Shown here piece after piece: positions 7,991 to 16,121 of a stretch of DNA of 64,000 nt. Source of the DNA: CAZOOK01 sp964581385 (GTDB lineage: Bacteria > Pseudomonadota > Gammaproteobacteria > Nevskiales > Nevskiaceae); assembly GCA_964581385.1 (NCBI GenBank), contig CAZOOK010000005.1, positions 136,559-200,558 on the forward strand. The letters are read 5' to 3'. The first letter of the stretch is position 1. Each line of letters opens with the position of its first letter. Under the pieces are notes generated by a model, which was not told the origin of the DNA, did no database searches, and saw only the letters and a program-made list of their open reading frames with translations. A program made the position numbers and the translations under genes.

Positions 7991-8947
7991 ATGAGAAATT
8001 ATAGTCTCCGCAAGCGCATCCTCATTACCGGTGGCGCCGGATTCCTTGGGTCACACCTTTGCGAACGTCTTCTTGAAGAGGGGCACGATGTTCTTTGTGT
8101 AGACAATTTTTTTACTGGTACCAGAGAAAATGTATATCATTTGTTGCAAAAACCAAATTTTGAGTTAATGCGTCATGATGTGACTTTTCCCTTATATGTG
8201 GAAGTCGACGAAATCTTCAACTTGGCTTGCCCTGCTGCACCCATCCACTATCAGCATGATCCGGTGCAAACCACCAAAACAAGCGTACACGGCGCAATTA
8301 ACATGCTCGGCCTCGCCAAGCGAACCGGCGCCAAGATACTTCAAGCGTCGACGAGCGAAGTATATGGAGACCCTGAAGTTCATCCACAGCCTGAATCCTA
8401 TTGGGGAAAGGTCAACCCAATCGGCTCCCGCAGTTGTTACGACGAAGGGAAGCGGTGTGCTGAAACTCTTTTTTTTGACTATTGGCGTCAGCACGCTATC
8501 CCAATAAAGGTCGTACGCATTTTCAACACGTATGGTCCCCGCATGCACCCAAATGATGGTCGAGTCGTCAGCAACTTTATCGTTCAGGCGCTTCGAGGGG
8601 AGGACATCACGATCTACGGTGACGGTTCGCAAACCAGAAGCTTCTGCTACGTCGATGATCTCGTCGATGGATTTATACGCATGATGGCTTCTCCTTCCTC
8701 CTTCGTGGGCCCCGTAAACATGGGCAATCCGGGAGAGTTCACTATGCTCGAGCTGGCTGAGACGGCGCTTCGACTGACCAAATCACGCAGTAAACTCCGC
8801 TTCATGCCGCTACCTCAAGACGATCCGAAACAGCGGAAGCCTGACATCTCACTAGCAAAGGAACAGCTTGGCTGGGCTCCCACCATCCCGCTGGATGTTG
8901 GACTTCCCCGCACCATCGCTTATTTCCGCGGACTTCTTGGCAAGTAA
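7991..8947 (+). CDS. UDP-glucuronate decarboxylase-like SDR
   Basis: This 318-residue extended SDR has the NAD-binding motif ITGGAGFLGSHL at residues 11-22. The active site is visible as STSEVYGDP and SCYDEGKR (Tyr-x3-Lys form). The sequence NLACPAAPIHYQ and the block VRIFNTYGPRMHPNDGRVVSNF closely resemble UDP-glucuronate decarboxylase, which makes UDP-xylose from UDP-GlcA. It opens the glycan cluster, has a TAAGGGA SD, and is followed after 2 nt by neuA. The base composition of its first third is more AT-rich than the lasso genes. A related 4,6-dehydratase role in nonulosonate synthesis is less likely but possible. Confidence 0.8.
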   Translation: MRNYSLRKRILITGGAGFLGSHLCERLLEEGHDVLCVDNFFTGTRENVYHLLQKPNFELMRHDVTFPLYVEVDEIFNLACPAAPIHYQHDPVQTTKTSVHGAINMLGLAKRTGAKILQASTSEVYGDPEVHPQPESYWGKVNPIGSRSCYDEGKRCAETLFFDYWRQHAIPIKVVRIFNTYGPRMHPNDGRVVSNFIVQALRGEDITIYGDGSQTRSFCYVDDLVDGFIRMMASPSSFVGPVNMGNPGEFTMLELAETALRLTKSRSKLRFMPLPQDDPKQRKPDISLAKEQLGWAPTIPLDVGLPRTIAYFRGLLGK

Positions 8948-8949
8948 TA

Positions 8950-9636
8950 ATGCGCTATTTGGCAATAATCCCGGCGCGCGGTGGATCAAAAGGCGTGCCT
9001 GGAAAAAACATCCGGGAAATCGCAGGTAAGCCGCTCATTGCGTGGAGCATTGAACAGGCCAAATGCGTGCCGGAGATCGATCATGTGGTGGTTTCCACCG
9101 ATAGCGATCTTATCGCAGATATTGCACACCGACATGGCGCAGAAGTTCCCTTCATGCGCCCGGCCACGCTGGCCGAAGACAGTACAGCAACAGAACCCGT
9201 ACTTTTGCATGCTTTGAGCTGGTATGAGGAAAACGCACATGCACCGGATGCCGTTATCCTTCTGCAGCCGACCTCACCCATGCGCCGCCCCGGCTCATTG
9301 GCGCTGGCCATCGCGAAATTTGAAAGCGAACGCGCGGATTCATTGTTGAGCGTCTGCGAAAATCATCACTTCTTTTGGACGGATTCCCTGCAGCCACGGG
9401 CACTCTATGACTATCAGAATCGGCCGCGACGTCAGGATATAAAGCCGGAAAATCGTTGGTTTCGCGAAAATGGTTCGATTTATATCACTCGCACGGAGAT
9501 TCTCCGTAAACATAAAAACCGACTGGGTGGAAAAATTTCAATGTTCGTGATGAGCGAAGAGGAGGGCTGGGAAATCGACAGCCTAGCTGATTTCGCAATC
9601 GTTTCAGCTCTTATGTTGGAAATACAAGTGCCATGA
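8950..9636 (+). CDS. Acylneuraminate cytidylyltransferase, first copy
   Basis: This 228-residue protein is a CMP-nonulosonate synthetase. It starts IIPARGGSKGVPGKN, the CTP-binding P-loop of the NeuA/KdsB fold, and contains LLQPTSPMRRP and GWEIDSLADF near the C-terminus. It activates a 9-carbon acid sugar (Neu5Ac, legionaminate or pseudaminate) with CTP. Its stop overlaps the start of the NeuB fusion gene by 4 nt, which makes the two a functional pair. The exact sugar cannot be read from sequence. Confidence 0.85.
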   Translation: MRYLAIIPARGGSKGVPGKNIREIAGKPLIAWSIEQAKCVPEIDHVVVSTDSDLIADIAHRHGAEVPFMRPATLAEDSTATEPVLLHALSWYEENAHAPDAVILLQPTSPMRRPGSLALAIAKFESERADSLLSVCENHHFFWTDSLQPRALYDYQNRPRRQDIKPENRWFRENGSIYITRTEILRKHKNRLGGKISMFVMSEEEGWEIDSLADFAIVSALMLEIQVP

Positions 9637-11879
9637 TCATCGAACGCAATCTGTCGAAGTTCATCGTTTTCTCCGAAGATAGCCTGCTAAATGCATTACG
9701 CAGGATCAGTGAGAACAAAAGTCGTCTCGTGTTCTCGGTAACGGAAAAGGGTGAGCTGGAGGGAATTCTTACCGACGGCGATTTTCGGCGTTGGTTGCTA
9801 GCCGGCAATCAAATAAATCTAGATGTTCCGGTGAGCGCGGTTAGTAACAAGGATCTTTTTTACATGCCGAGTGAGGCTACTCATGAGGAAATCGAGAGTG
9901 CGTTCAGCGAACGCATTACGGTGGTACCTCTTGTCGACAGATATCGGCACTTGGTCGCAATCGCGCAGCGCCAGCCCGCCGAATTCCGGATTGGCGATTT
10001 TGTTATCGCCCCCGATAAGCCAGCATTCCTAATCGCCGAAATCGGCAATAATCACAACGGAAGCATTGATCTGGCACGTCGCTTAGTTGATGAAGCCGTC
10101 GCCGCTGGTGCTGATTGCGCCAAGTTTCAATTGCGCAATATGCGCCAGCTCTATCGCAATGCTGGAAACGCATCCGACACGAGTGAGGATCTTGGGGCTC
10201 AGTACACTCTCGATTTGCTTGCCCGCTTTCAGCTGAGCATCGAGAACATGTTTTTGGTGTTCGACTACTGCAAGAGCAAGGGGATTCTTCCCTTGTGTAC
10301 ACCATGGGATAAGGAAAGTCTCGAGGCACTTGATCGTTACGGCATGCCGGCCTTCAAGCTGGCATCGGCGGATCTCACTAACCACGATCTTCTCGATGCC
10401 ATGGCACGGACCGGCAAGCCGCTCATTTGCTCCACCGGCATGTCAAATGAATCTGAAATCGTTGATGCAGTGCGCATTTTGCGCCGCCTCAATGCCAAAT
10501 TCGTCTTACTGCACTGCAACTCCACATACCCAGCACCATTCAAAGATATTCATCTCAGCTATCTCGAGAGGCTTAAGCAGATTGGGGATTGTCCGGTTGG
10601 CTATTCTGGACACGAACGCGGCATTTCTGTGGCAATAGCCGCCGTGGCCAAGGGAGCAAGGGTCGTTGAGAAGCATTTCACACTAGACCGCAACATGGAA
10701 GGCAACGACCATCGCGTCAGCCTGCTGCCCGAGGAATTTCGAGCAATGGTTCAAGGTATCCGGGAGGTAGAGCTATCGATGGGCACGAAGGATATCCGTC
10801 GAGTGACCCAAGGCGAGATGATGAATCGCGAGGTGCTGGCCAAGAGTCTGATGATTAATCGCCCTCTCCGTGCTGGCGGGATCATTACTGCGGAAATGAT
10901 TGAGGTGAGAAGCCCGGGCAAAGGCTTATCCCCTTATCGCAAAGTGGAACTTTTGGATAAGCCGGCAAAACGCGATTTCAAGGCCGGCGATTTTTTCTAT
11001 CCTTCTGATGTTGATGCACAACGGGTGGAGGTTCGTCAATATAAATTTTCTCGCCCATTTGGGATACCCGTTCGCTATCACGATCTTGCGAAGATGGCGG
11101 GGATGTCCAACTTTGATTTGCTCGAATTCCATTTGAGCTATAAGGATATGGAGGAAGCTCCTGAGAAATTTTTTTCAGCTCCATTAAATCTCGACCTGGC
11201 TGTTCACAGTCCGGAGCTATTTTCTGGTGATCATGTCATGGACCTCTGCTCGACGGATCCCATATATCGGGAAAGATCGATCGTCGAACTGCAGCGAGTT
11301 ATCGATCTCACCCGACGTCTGAAGCCTTTCTTCAAGCGCGCTCGCAAGCCCTTCGTTATCATCAACGCGGGGGGATTTACGCCAGACGGCTTTATCCCAG
11401 AAGGCGCACGTGCAAGCTTGTATGAGTTGATTGCTGATAGTTTGGCGAAAGTAAACCAGGAGGGCGTCGAAATCATCTTCCAAACAATGCCGCCATTCCC
11501 ATGGCATTTCGGCGGCCAGCGCTATCACAACCTGTTCATGACTGCCGAGGACATAGAGCGGTTCTGTAATCGCTACAAATGCCGTATTTGTCTTGACATC
11601 TCGCATTCTCAGCTCGCCTGCAATCATTTTGGCTTGTCGTTCCGTGATTTTCTTGAGCGAGTTGGCGAATATTCGGCTCATCTGCACATCGTTGACGCCG
11701 AGGGTGTGGATGGCGAGGGCTTGCAGATCGCCGACGGCAAAGTAGATTTCGGCATGGTCGCTGATACTCTCAATAGAAAAGCGCCCAAAGCATCTTTCAT
11801 TCCCGAAATCTGGCAGGGGCACAAAAACGACGGCGAAGGATTCTGGATAGCGCTCGATCGGCTTGAGCGATGGTTCTGA
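9633..11879 (+). CDS. CBS - NeuB-type nonulosonate synthase - TIM-barrel fusion
   Basis: This 748-residue protein holds three parts. Residues 1-118 form a CBS-like pair (FSVTEKGELEGILTDGDFRRWL is typical). Residues about 125-460 are a NeuB synthase with a SAF tail: IAEIGNNHNGS, DCAKFQL, STGMSNESEI, GYSGHERG and EKHFTLDRNMEGNDH mark the PEP and metal sites. Residues about 475-748 form a xylose-isomerase/AP-endonuclease-like TIM barrel with plausible metal ligands in CLDISHSQ, HLHIVDAEG and FIPEIWQGH. NeuB condenses PEP with a 6-carbon N-acyl sugar. The extra barrel might epimerise or isomerise a precursor or product. It is coupled to neuA upstream. Confidence 0.85.
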   Translation: MIIERNLSKFIVFSEDSLLNALRRISENKSRLVFSVTEKGELEGILTDGDFRRWLLAGNQINLDVPVSAVSNKDLFYMPSEATHEEIESAFSERITVVPLVDRYRHLVAIAQRQPAEFRIGDFVIAPDKPAFLIAEIGNNHNGSIDLARRLVDEAVAAGADCAKFQLRNMRQLYRNAGNASDTSEDLGAQYTLDLLARFQLSIENMFLVFDYCKSKGILPLCTPWDKESLEALDRYGMPAFKLASADLTNHDLLDAMARTGKPLICSTGMSNESEIVDAVRILRRLNAKFVLLHCNSTYPAPFKDIHLSYLERLKQIGDCPVGYSGHERGISVAIAAVAKGARVVEKHFTLDRNMEGNDHRVSLLPEEFRAMVQGIREVELSMGTKDIRRVTQGEMMNREVLAKSLMINRPLRAGGIITAEMIEVRSPGKGLSPYRKVELLDKPAKRDFKAGDFFYPSDVDAQRVEVRQYKFSRPFGIPVRYHDLAKMAGMSNFDLLEFHLSYKDMEEAPEKFFSAPLNLDLAVHSPELFSGDHVMDLCSTDPIYRERSIVELQRVIDLTRRLKPFFKRARKPFVIINAGGFTPDGFIPEGARASLYELIADSLAKVNQEGVEIIFQTMPPFPWHFGGQRYHNLFMTAEDIERFCNRYKCRICLDISHSQLACNHFGLSFRDFLERVGEYSAHLHIVDAEGVDGEGLQIADGKVDFGMVADTLNRKAPKASFIPEIWQGHKNDGEGFWIALDRLERWF

Positions 11880-11958
11880 GGAATAGAGGGTCTTGCATAT
11901 CGTGATATCGACACCGGCTCGATTAATTCAGCATCGCTTATCTTCCTATTGAACCACC

Positions 11959-12075
11959 ATGAGAATATTACTCGATACGGTCCATGATAGTCGTATCTAT
12001 GCTAATGATATCCACGAAGGAATGCATAGCGGTACGCCAAATCTGAAAATTAACTTGCAGCTATATTCGTCATGA
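11959..12075 (+). CDS. Small ORF (38 aa) overlapping the second neuA
   Basis: An ATG opens a 38-codon frame beginning MRILLDTVHDSRIY. It ends in a TGA that overlaps the neuA start by 4 nt (ATGA at 12072). It could be a coupling ORF or the surviving 5' end of a decayed gene. No SD is clear and I recognise no family. The preceding 79 nt (11880-11958) hold nothing I can support. Confidence 0.25.
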   Translation: MRILLDTVHDSRIYANDIHEGMHSGTPNLKINLQLYSS

Positions 12076-12767
12076 TCACTATTGCCAGTATTTGCGCCCG
12101 CGGCGGCTCTACCGGCTTACCGCGTAAGAACATAAAGATGCTGCACGGTCGCCCATTGATAGTCCATACGATCGCCCAAGCTTTGGCTTGTCCACGCATC
12201 GACCGCGTTTTCGTATCCACTGACGATCGTGAAATTGCCGATGTCGCGCGAGCTGCTGGCGCGGAAGTGCCCTTTCTGCGACCTGTCGAGTTAGCAACCA
12301 ACACTGCGCCGAAATTACCGGTGATCGCACACTTGGTAGGCGAGGTGGAGCGGATGGGAGTAACTGTAACTCGCATCATTGATCTTGATCCAACTTCGCC
12401 ATTGCGCATGCAAGACGATATAAACGCATGCATCGATTTGCTTGATGCGGAAACTGACGTTGTAATCACTGGCTATCGTGCAGAGAAAAACCCGTATTTC
12501 AATATGGTGGAGGAAAAGTCGGGCGGTAACATCGGCCTGGTCAAGAGCGTGCCCGGCGGCATCTTTGCGCGCCAGCAGGCGCCAATCGTGTACGCGATGA
12601 ACGGGTCGGTTTATGTATGGCACCGTCATACACTGGACAAGGGTCTTTGGGGTGGCAGCGTGAAGCTGCATGTAATGCCACGCGAACGTTCGATCGATAT
12701 AGATACACCAATCGATTTTAGATTGGTCGAGCAGCTAATGGCCGAGAACATAGGAGCGAGCACATAA
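12072..12767 (+). CDS. Acylneuraminate cytidylyltransferase, second copy
   Basis: This 231-residue protein is a second CMP-nonulosonate synthetase. ICARGGSTGLPRKN is the nucleotide-binding loop, VSTDDREIADVA and DLDPTSPLR follow, and RSIDIDTPIDF closes the fold. It differs clearly from the copy at 8950, so it is not a recent duplication. It stands before neuB, neuC, neuD and an aminotransferase and probably serves that second module. About 110 nt of non-coding sequence follow. Confidence 0.85.
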   Translation: MITIASICARGGSTGLPRKNIKMLHGRPLIVHTIAQALACPRIDRVFVSTDDREIADVARAAGAEVPFLRPVELATNTAPKLPVIAHLVGEVERMGVTVTRIIDLDPTSPLRMQDDINACIDLLDAETDVVITGYRAEKNPYFNMVEEKSGGNIGLVKSVPGGIFARQQAPIVYAMNGSVYVWHRHTLDKGLWGGSVKLHVMPRERSIDIDTPIDFRLVEQLMAENIGAST

Positions 12768-12875
12768 ACATCACAAATGCCGCCGGTCAAAGATATCAAG
12801 CAGTAAGCAATGTACCTTCCTCGCTTATAATTAGTTATCGGGACATCCCCTGGAAGTCCAGTATATGAATGTTAA

Positions 12876-13247
12876 GTGTGTGCCGCTGGTTTAAAAGCCT
12901 TCAGAGCAGCTGTCGCTGAGAGTAGCAAGGACCGTATCATTAATACCTTCGGAAATTTCGGGTACGAAAGGTGGGCTAGCAGCCTCACTCAGGTTGGAAT
13001 ACGGCAGATCGTCCACATTGAGCCGACGCTCGAGTTGTTCAACCGACAGTCGCCAAAAATTTGGGCGGCCGCTGCGTATCTATGGCAACAGGACTATCAG
13101 CGCATGCTGGTGAGTTCGATCAGAACACTGGAACACGATCAACTCATGCGGGCAATTGCAGCGCAGCGGTTACATTTCGCACCGACCTACAGAAATGATC
13201 CGGTCGTCATTGTCTGGGAACCTACCCAACAGGAATCAGCGTTGTGA
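12876..13247 (+). CDS. Hypothetical protein, possibly a truncated gene
   Basis: This 123-residue frame starts at a GTG directly after an in-frame TAA, with no SD. It overlaps the neuB start by 4 nt (GTGA at 13244). The sequence (FGNFGYERWASSL, HIEPTLELFN, APTYRNDPVVIVWEP) looks like a real, conserved C-terminal part of a protein, not random frame. I do not recognise the family. The missing N-terminus and poor start suggest a 5'-truncated remnant whose end still couples neuB translation. Confidence 0.45.
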   Translation: MCAAGLKAFRAAVAESSKDRIINTFGNFGYERWASSLTQVGIRQIVHIEPTLELFNRQSPKIWAAAAYLWQQDYQRMLVSSIRTLEHDQLMRAIAAQRLHFAPTYRNDPVVIVWEPTQQESAL

Positions 13248-14275
13248 AATGCTTTCTCATTGCCGAAGCTGGCGTCAATCACAATGGCTCTCGCGATCTA
13301 GCACTTCAGCTTGTCGACGCAGCGGCCAGCGCGGGCGCCGATGCGGTGAAATTTCAGACCTTCAGAGCCGACAACATTGTCATGCCTGGCACTTCGAAGG
13401 CGGAATACCAGAAGACACACACCGACACGGGTGACCAGCTGTCGATGATTCGTGCGCTGGAATTGTCAGAGGATGACCATACTGCGCTGGCACAGCACTG
13501 TGCCGAACGCAAAATCGAGTTCATGTCGACGCCGTTTGAGCCTTGGGCAACGGATCTGCTTATCCGCCTCGGCATGCGGCGCATCAAGATCGCATCCGGC
13601 GAATTGACGAACCGACCATTCCTGGAATTCCTGGCACGTACCGGGAGGCCGCTGATCCTCTCCACCGGCATGGGCACCCTGGACGAGGTCAAAAGAGCGG
13701 TGGAGTGGCTGCGTCTCGCCCGAAGAGAAGCGGGTTCGTCAGAGGATCCTGGCGGGTGGCTCACGGTACTGCACTGCACGTCCAACTATCCTGCGGCCCC
13801 CGAAGACGTCAATCTGCGTGCGATGTTGGCACTGAACTCAGCCCTCGGTGTGCCCATCGGCTACTCCGATCACACGCTTGGCGTCGAGATCAGTTTCGCT
13901 GCGGTTGCGATGGGAGCGACGGTCATCGAAAAGCATTTCACGCTTGATCGCTCTCTGCCCGGACCGGATCATCAAGCTTCGCTCGATACACAACAATTGG
14001 CCGCGCTGGTAGCTGGCGTACGTGCCATCGAAAAAGCAATGGGCGACGGCACCAAAGCACCTCGTCCCAGCGAGTTACCGGTTCGCGACCTGGTACGGCG
14101 TAGCGCCTTCGCCGGGCGCGATCTCGCGGCTGGCGCGGTCGTCAGCGAAGACGACCTCCGTTTCCTCAGACCAGGAACGGGTATCGGTCCGGAATATGTA
14201 CGCTCGATCGTCGGCCGCAAGCTCGCGCGTGCCGTATCCGCCGGCACGATGCTTTGCTGGGAGGATTTGGCTTGA
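13244..14275 (+). CDS. neuB: N-acylneuraminate-type synthase NeuB, second copy
   Basis: This 343-residue protein is a full-length NeuB. The TIM-barrel motifs IAEAGVNHNG, ADAVKFQTF, STPFEPWATDLL, STGMGTLDEV, HCTSNYPA, GYSDHTLG and EKHFTLDRSLPGPDH are all present, followed by a C-terminal SAF (antifreeze-like) domain. It condenses PEP with ManNAc or a 2,4-diacetamido-trideoxyhexose. Translation starts at GTG in a 4-nt overlap with the preceding frame. Because neuC, neuD and an aminotransferase follow, the product could be legionaminic-like; plain Neu5Ac would not need the aminotransferase. Confidence 0.9.
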   Translation: MKCFLIAEAGVNHNGSRDLALQLVDAAASAGADAVKFQTFRADNIVMPGTSKAEYQKTHTDTGDQLSMIRALELSEDDHTALAQHCAERKIEFMSTPFEPWATDLLIRLGMRRIKIASGELTNRPFLEFLARTGRPLILSTGMGTLDEVKRAVEWLRLARREAGSSEDPGGWLTVLHCTSNYPAAPEDVNLRAMLALNSALGVPIGYSDHTLGVEISFAAVAMGATVIEKHFTLDRSLPGPDHQASLDTQQLAALVAGVRAIEKAMGDGTKAPRPSELPVRDLVRRSAFAGRDLAAGAVVSEDDLRFLRPGTGIGPEYVRSIVGRKLARAVSAGTMLCWEDLA

Positions 14276-15408
14276 CGCGCAAGGTGCTCTATCTCACCGG
14301 AACGCGCGCCGACTTTGGTTTGATGCTGCCCACTCTCCATCGAGTGGCGGTCACGCCGGGACTGTCACTGCGGTTGTGCGTCACCAGCATGCACTTATCT
14401 CCACGCTTCGGCCTTACGGTAAGCGAAGTGGAGGCATCGAGTCTGCCGATCGCAGCGCGGCTACCCGTCAACATGGATGATGACTCCCGGTTCGGCATGG
14501 CGCAGGCCGCCTCTCAAGTGATGCAAGGTATGGTTTCGGTTCTCGCTGAAATACAACCGGACATTCTGCTGTTGCTGGGTGATCGCGCGGAGATGCTGGC
14601 CGCCGCACTACCCGCCATGCTGGCCGGCGTGCCTATCGCCCATCTGTGCGGAGGCGAGCGTTCCGGCACCGTCGATGACGCCATGCGGCACGCGATCTCA
14701 AAGCTGGCACACCTGCATCTGGTGGCAACCGAAGAATCGCGCCAGCGTTTATTGCGTATGGGAGAAGAAGATGTGCGCATCCATGTGGTTGGTACGCCTG
14801 GACTGGTAGGTCTGCAGGCGCTGGTGACGCGCTCGCGCGAAGAGCTCGCGCAGGTCTTTGACCTTGACCCAACCGGCCCGATGGCCGTGGTGCTTTTTCA
14901 CCCCGTGGTACAGGACTTCGCCTTGGCCGGTGATCAATGCCGCGCGCTCCTGCAAGCGGTGCACGCTGAGGGTTTGCAGGCGGTCTGTCTCATGCCCAAT
15001 GCTGATACAGGCAATGCAGTGGTGCGTAATGCAATCGAACGTTTCTGTGTCGAGGTTCAGGGCTTCCGTCCAGTCACCCACCTCGCCAGACCCGATTACG
15101 TGTCACTCATTGCCGCGGCCGATATGCTGATTGGCAATTCCAGCAGTGGCATCATTGAAGCTGCCACCTTCGGCACCCCGGTGGTCAATGTTGGCGATCG
15201 GCAGCGCGACCGTGAACGGAACGCCAACGTTATCGATGCACCGGCCGAGCTGCCTGCGATTCGCGAAGCCATCCGGATCGCTGCGCAGGTTCCACGGGCT
15301 CAGCGGAGCAACGTCTACGGTGACGGTTGCACTGACAGCAGGGTCGCTGAAATCCTGTCATCTGTGCGTCTCGATACACAGCTACTGAAGAAAAAAGTCA
15401 CGTACTGA
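14272..15408 (+). CDS. neuC: Hydrolysing UDP-sugar 2-epimerase (NeuC/LegG type)
   Basis: This 378-residue GT-B-fold protein resembles hydrolysing UDP-GlcNAc 2-epimerases. It begins LTGTRADFGLM, contains LLGDRAEMLAAALPAM, then HLCGGERSGTVDDAMRHAISKLAHLH, and ends with LIGNSSSGIIEAATFGTPVVNVGDRQ. These are the hallmark blocks of NeuC. It releases UDP and yields the 2-epimerised hexose for NeuB. TTG 14272 sits in a TTGA overlap with the neuB stop and has a GGGAGGA SD 6 nt upstream, so I prefer it to the TTG at 14254. Confidence 0.88.
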   Translation: MTRKVLYLTGTRADFGLMLPTLHRVAVTPGLSLRLCVTSMHLSPRFGLTVSEVEASSLPIAARLPVNMDDDSRFGMAQAASQVMQGMVSVLAEIQPDILLLLGDRAEMLAAALPAMLAGVPIAHLCGGERSGTVDDAMRHAISKLAHLHLVATEESRQRLLRMGEEDVRIHVVGTPGLVGLQALVTRSREELAQVFDLDPTGPMAVVLFHPVVQDFALAGDQCRALLQAVHAEGLQAVCLMPNADTGNAVVRNAIERFCVEVQGFRPVTHLARPDYVSLIAAADMLIGNSSSGIIEAATFGTPVVNVGDRQRDRERNANVIDAPAELPAIREAIRIAAQVPRAQRSNVYGDGCTDSRVAEILSSVRLDTQLLKKKVTY

Positions 15409-15424
15409 GGTACAAAATCGCAGC

Positions 15425-16081
15425 ATGCAAGAAACATCAAAGCACAAGCTCATCGTCGTTGGCGCTGGAGGCCATGGTCGTGAGATGATTTGGCTTGCTC
15501 GGGAGTGCGCAGGCCAGTGGTCGGTGGCGGGCTTCCTTGATGACAGCGAGCACGCTCAGGGGAAGGATGTTAGTGGTGTACCGATCATCGGCCGCATCGA
15601 CGATTGGAAGCGGTTTGAGGACGCTTGGTTCATTGTGGCAATTGGTTCACCACGTGTACGCCAAGCTGTGATACACCGTATGGAAGCGCTCGGCCAGCCA
15701 CGCTATGCAACGCTCGTACATCCAGGAGTGTTGCAATCCAGCCATGTGTCGATCGGCGAAGGTACGATGATCGCGGCTGGCTGTATTTTGACCACACAGA
15801 TTAACGTAGGCCGCCATGTTGTGCTCAACTTGGCTTGCACGGTCAGCCACGACGCGGTACTGGAAGACTTTTGCACCGTCGCACCTGGCGTCACTATCCC
15901 CGGCAATGTTCGCCTTGAAACCGGTAGCGAGGTCGGAGTGGGCTGTAGTCTGCGCCAAGGTCTGCGCATCGGACGCGGTGCATTGGCCGGCATGGGGGCG
16001 GTAGTAACTAAAGATGTGGCTGCACGTGATGTCGTCGTTGGTTGCCCCGCGCGTCCTGTTCGACAACTGGATGCGTTTTAA
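15425..16081 (+). CDS. NeuD/PglD-family sugar O- or N-acyltransferase
   Basis: This 218-residue protein has an N-terminal nucleotide-sugar binding half (LIVVGAGGHGREMIWLA, GFLDD) and a C-terminal left-handed beta-helix built from hexapeptide repeats (residues about 95-210). The active-site His is likely in CTVSHDAVLEDF. Family members acetylate UDP-4-amino sugars (PglD, LegH) or sialic acid (NeuD). Next to a DegT-type aminotransferase, acetylation of a 4-amino group is the better guess. It follows neuC after 16 nt. Confidence 0.85.
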   Translation: MQETSKHKLIVVGAGGHGREMIWLARECAGQWSVAGFLDDSEHAQGKDVSGVPIIGRIDDWKRFEDAWFIVAIGSPRVRQAVIHRMEALGQPRYATLVHPGVLQSSHVSIGEGTMIAAGCILTTQINVGRHVVLNLACTVSHDAVLEDFCTVAPGVTIPGNVRLETGSEVGVGCSLRQGLRIGRGALAGMGAVVTKDVAARDVVVGCPARPVRQLDAF

Positions 16082-16121
16082 CCTCAACCGACAAAGGCTG
16101 GAGACCACAACCGAGATTGCA

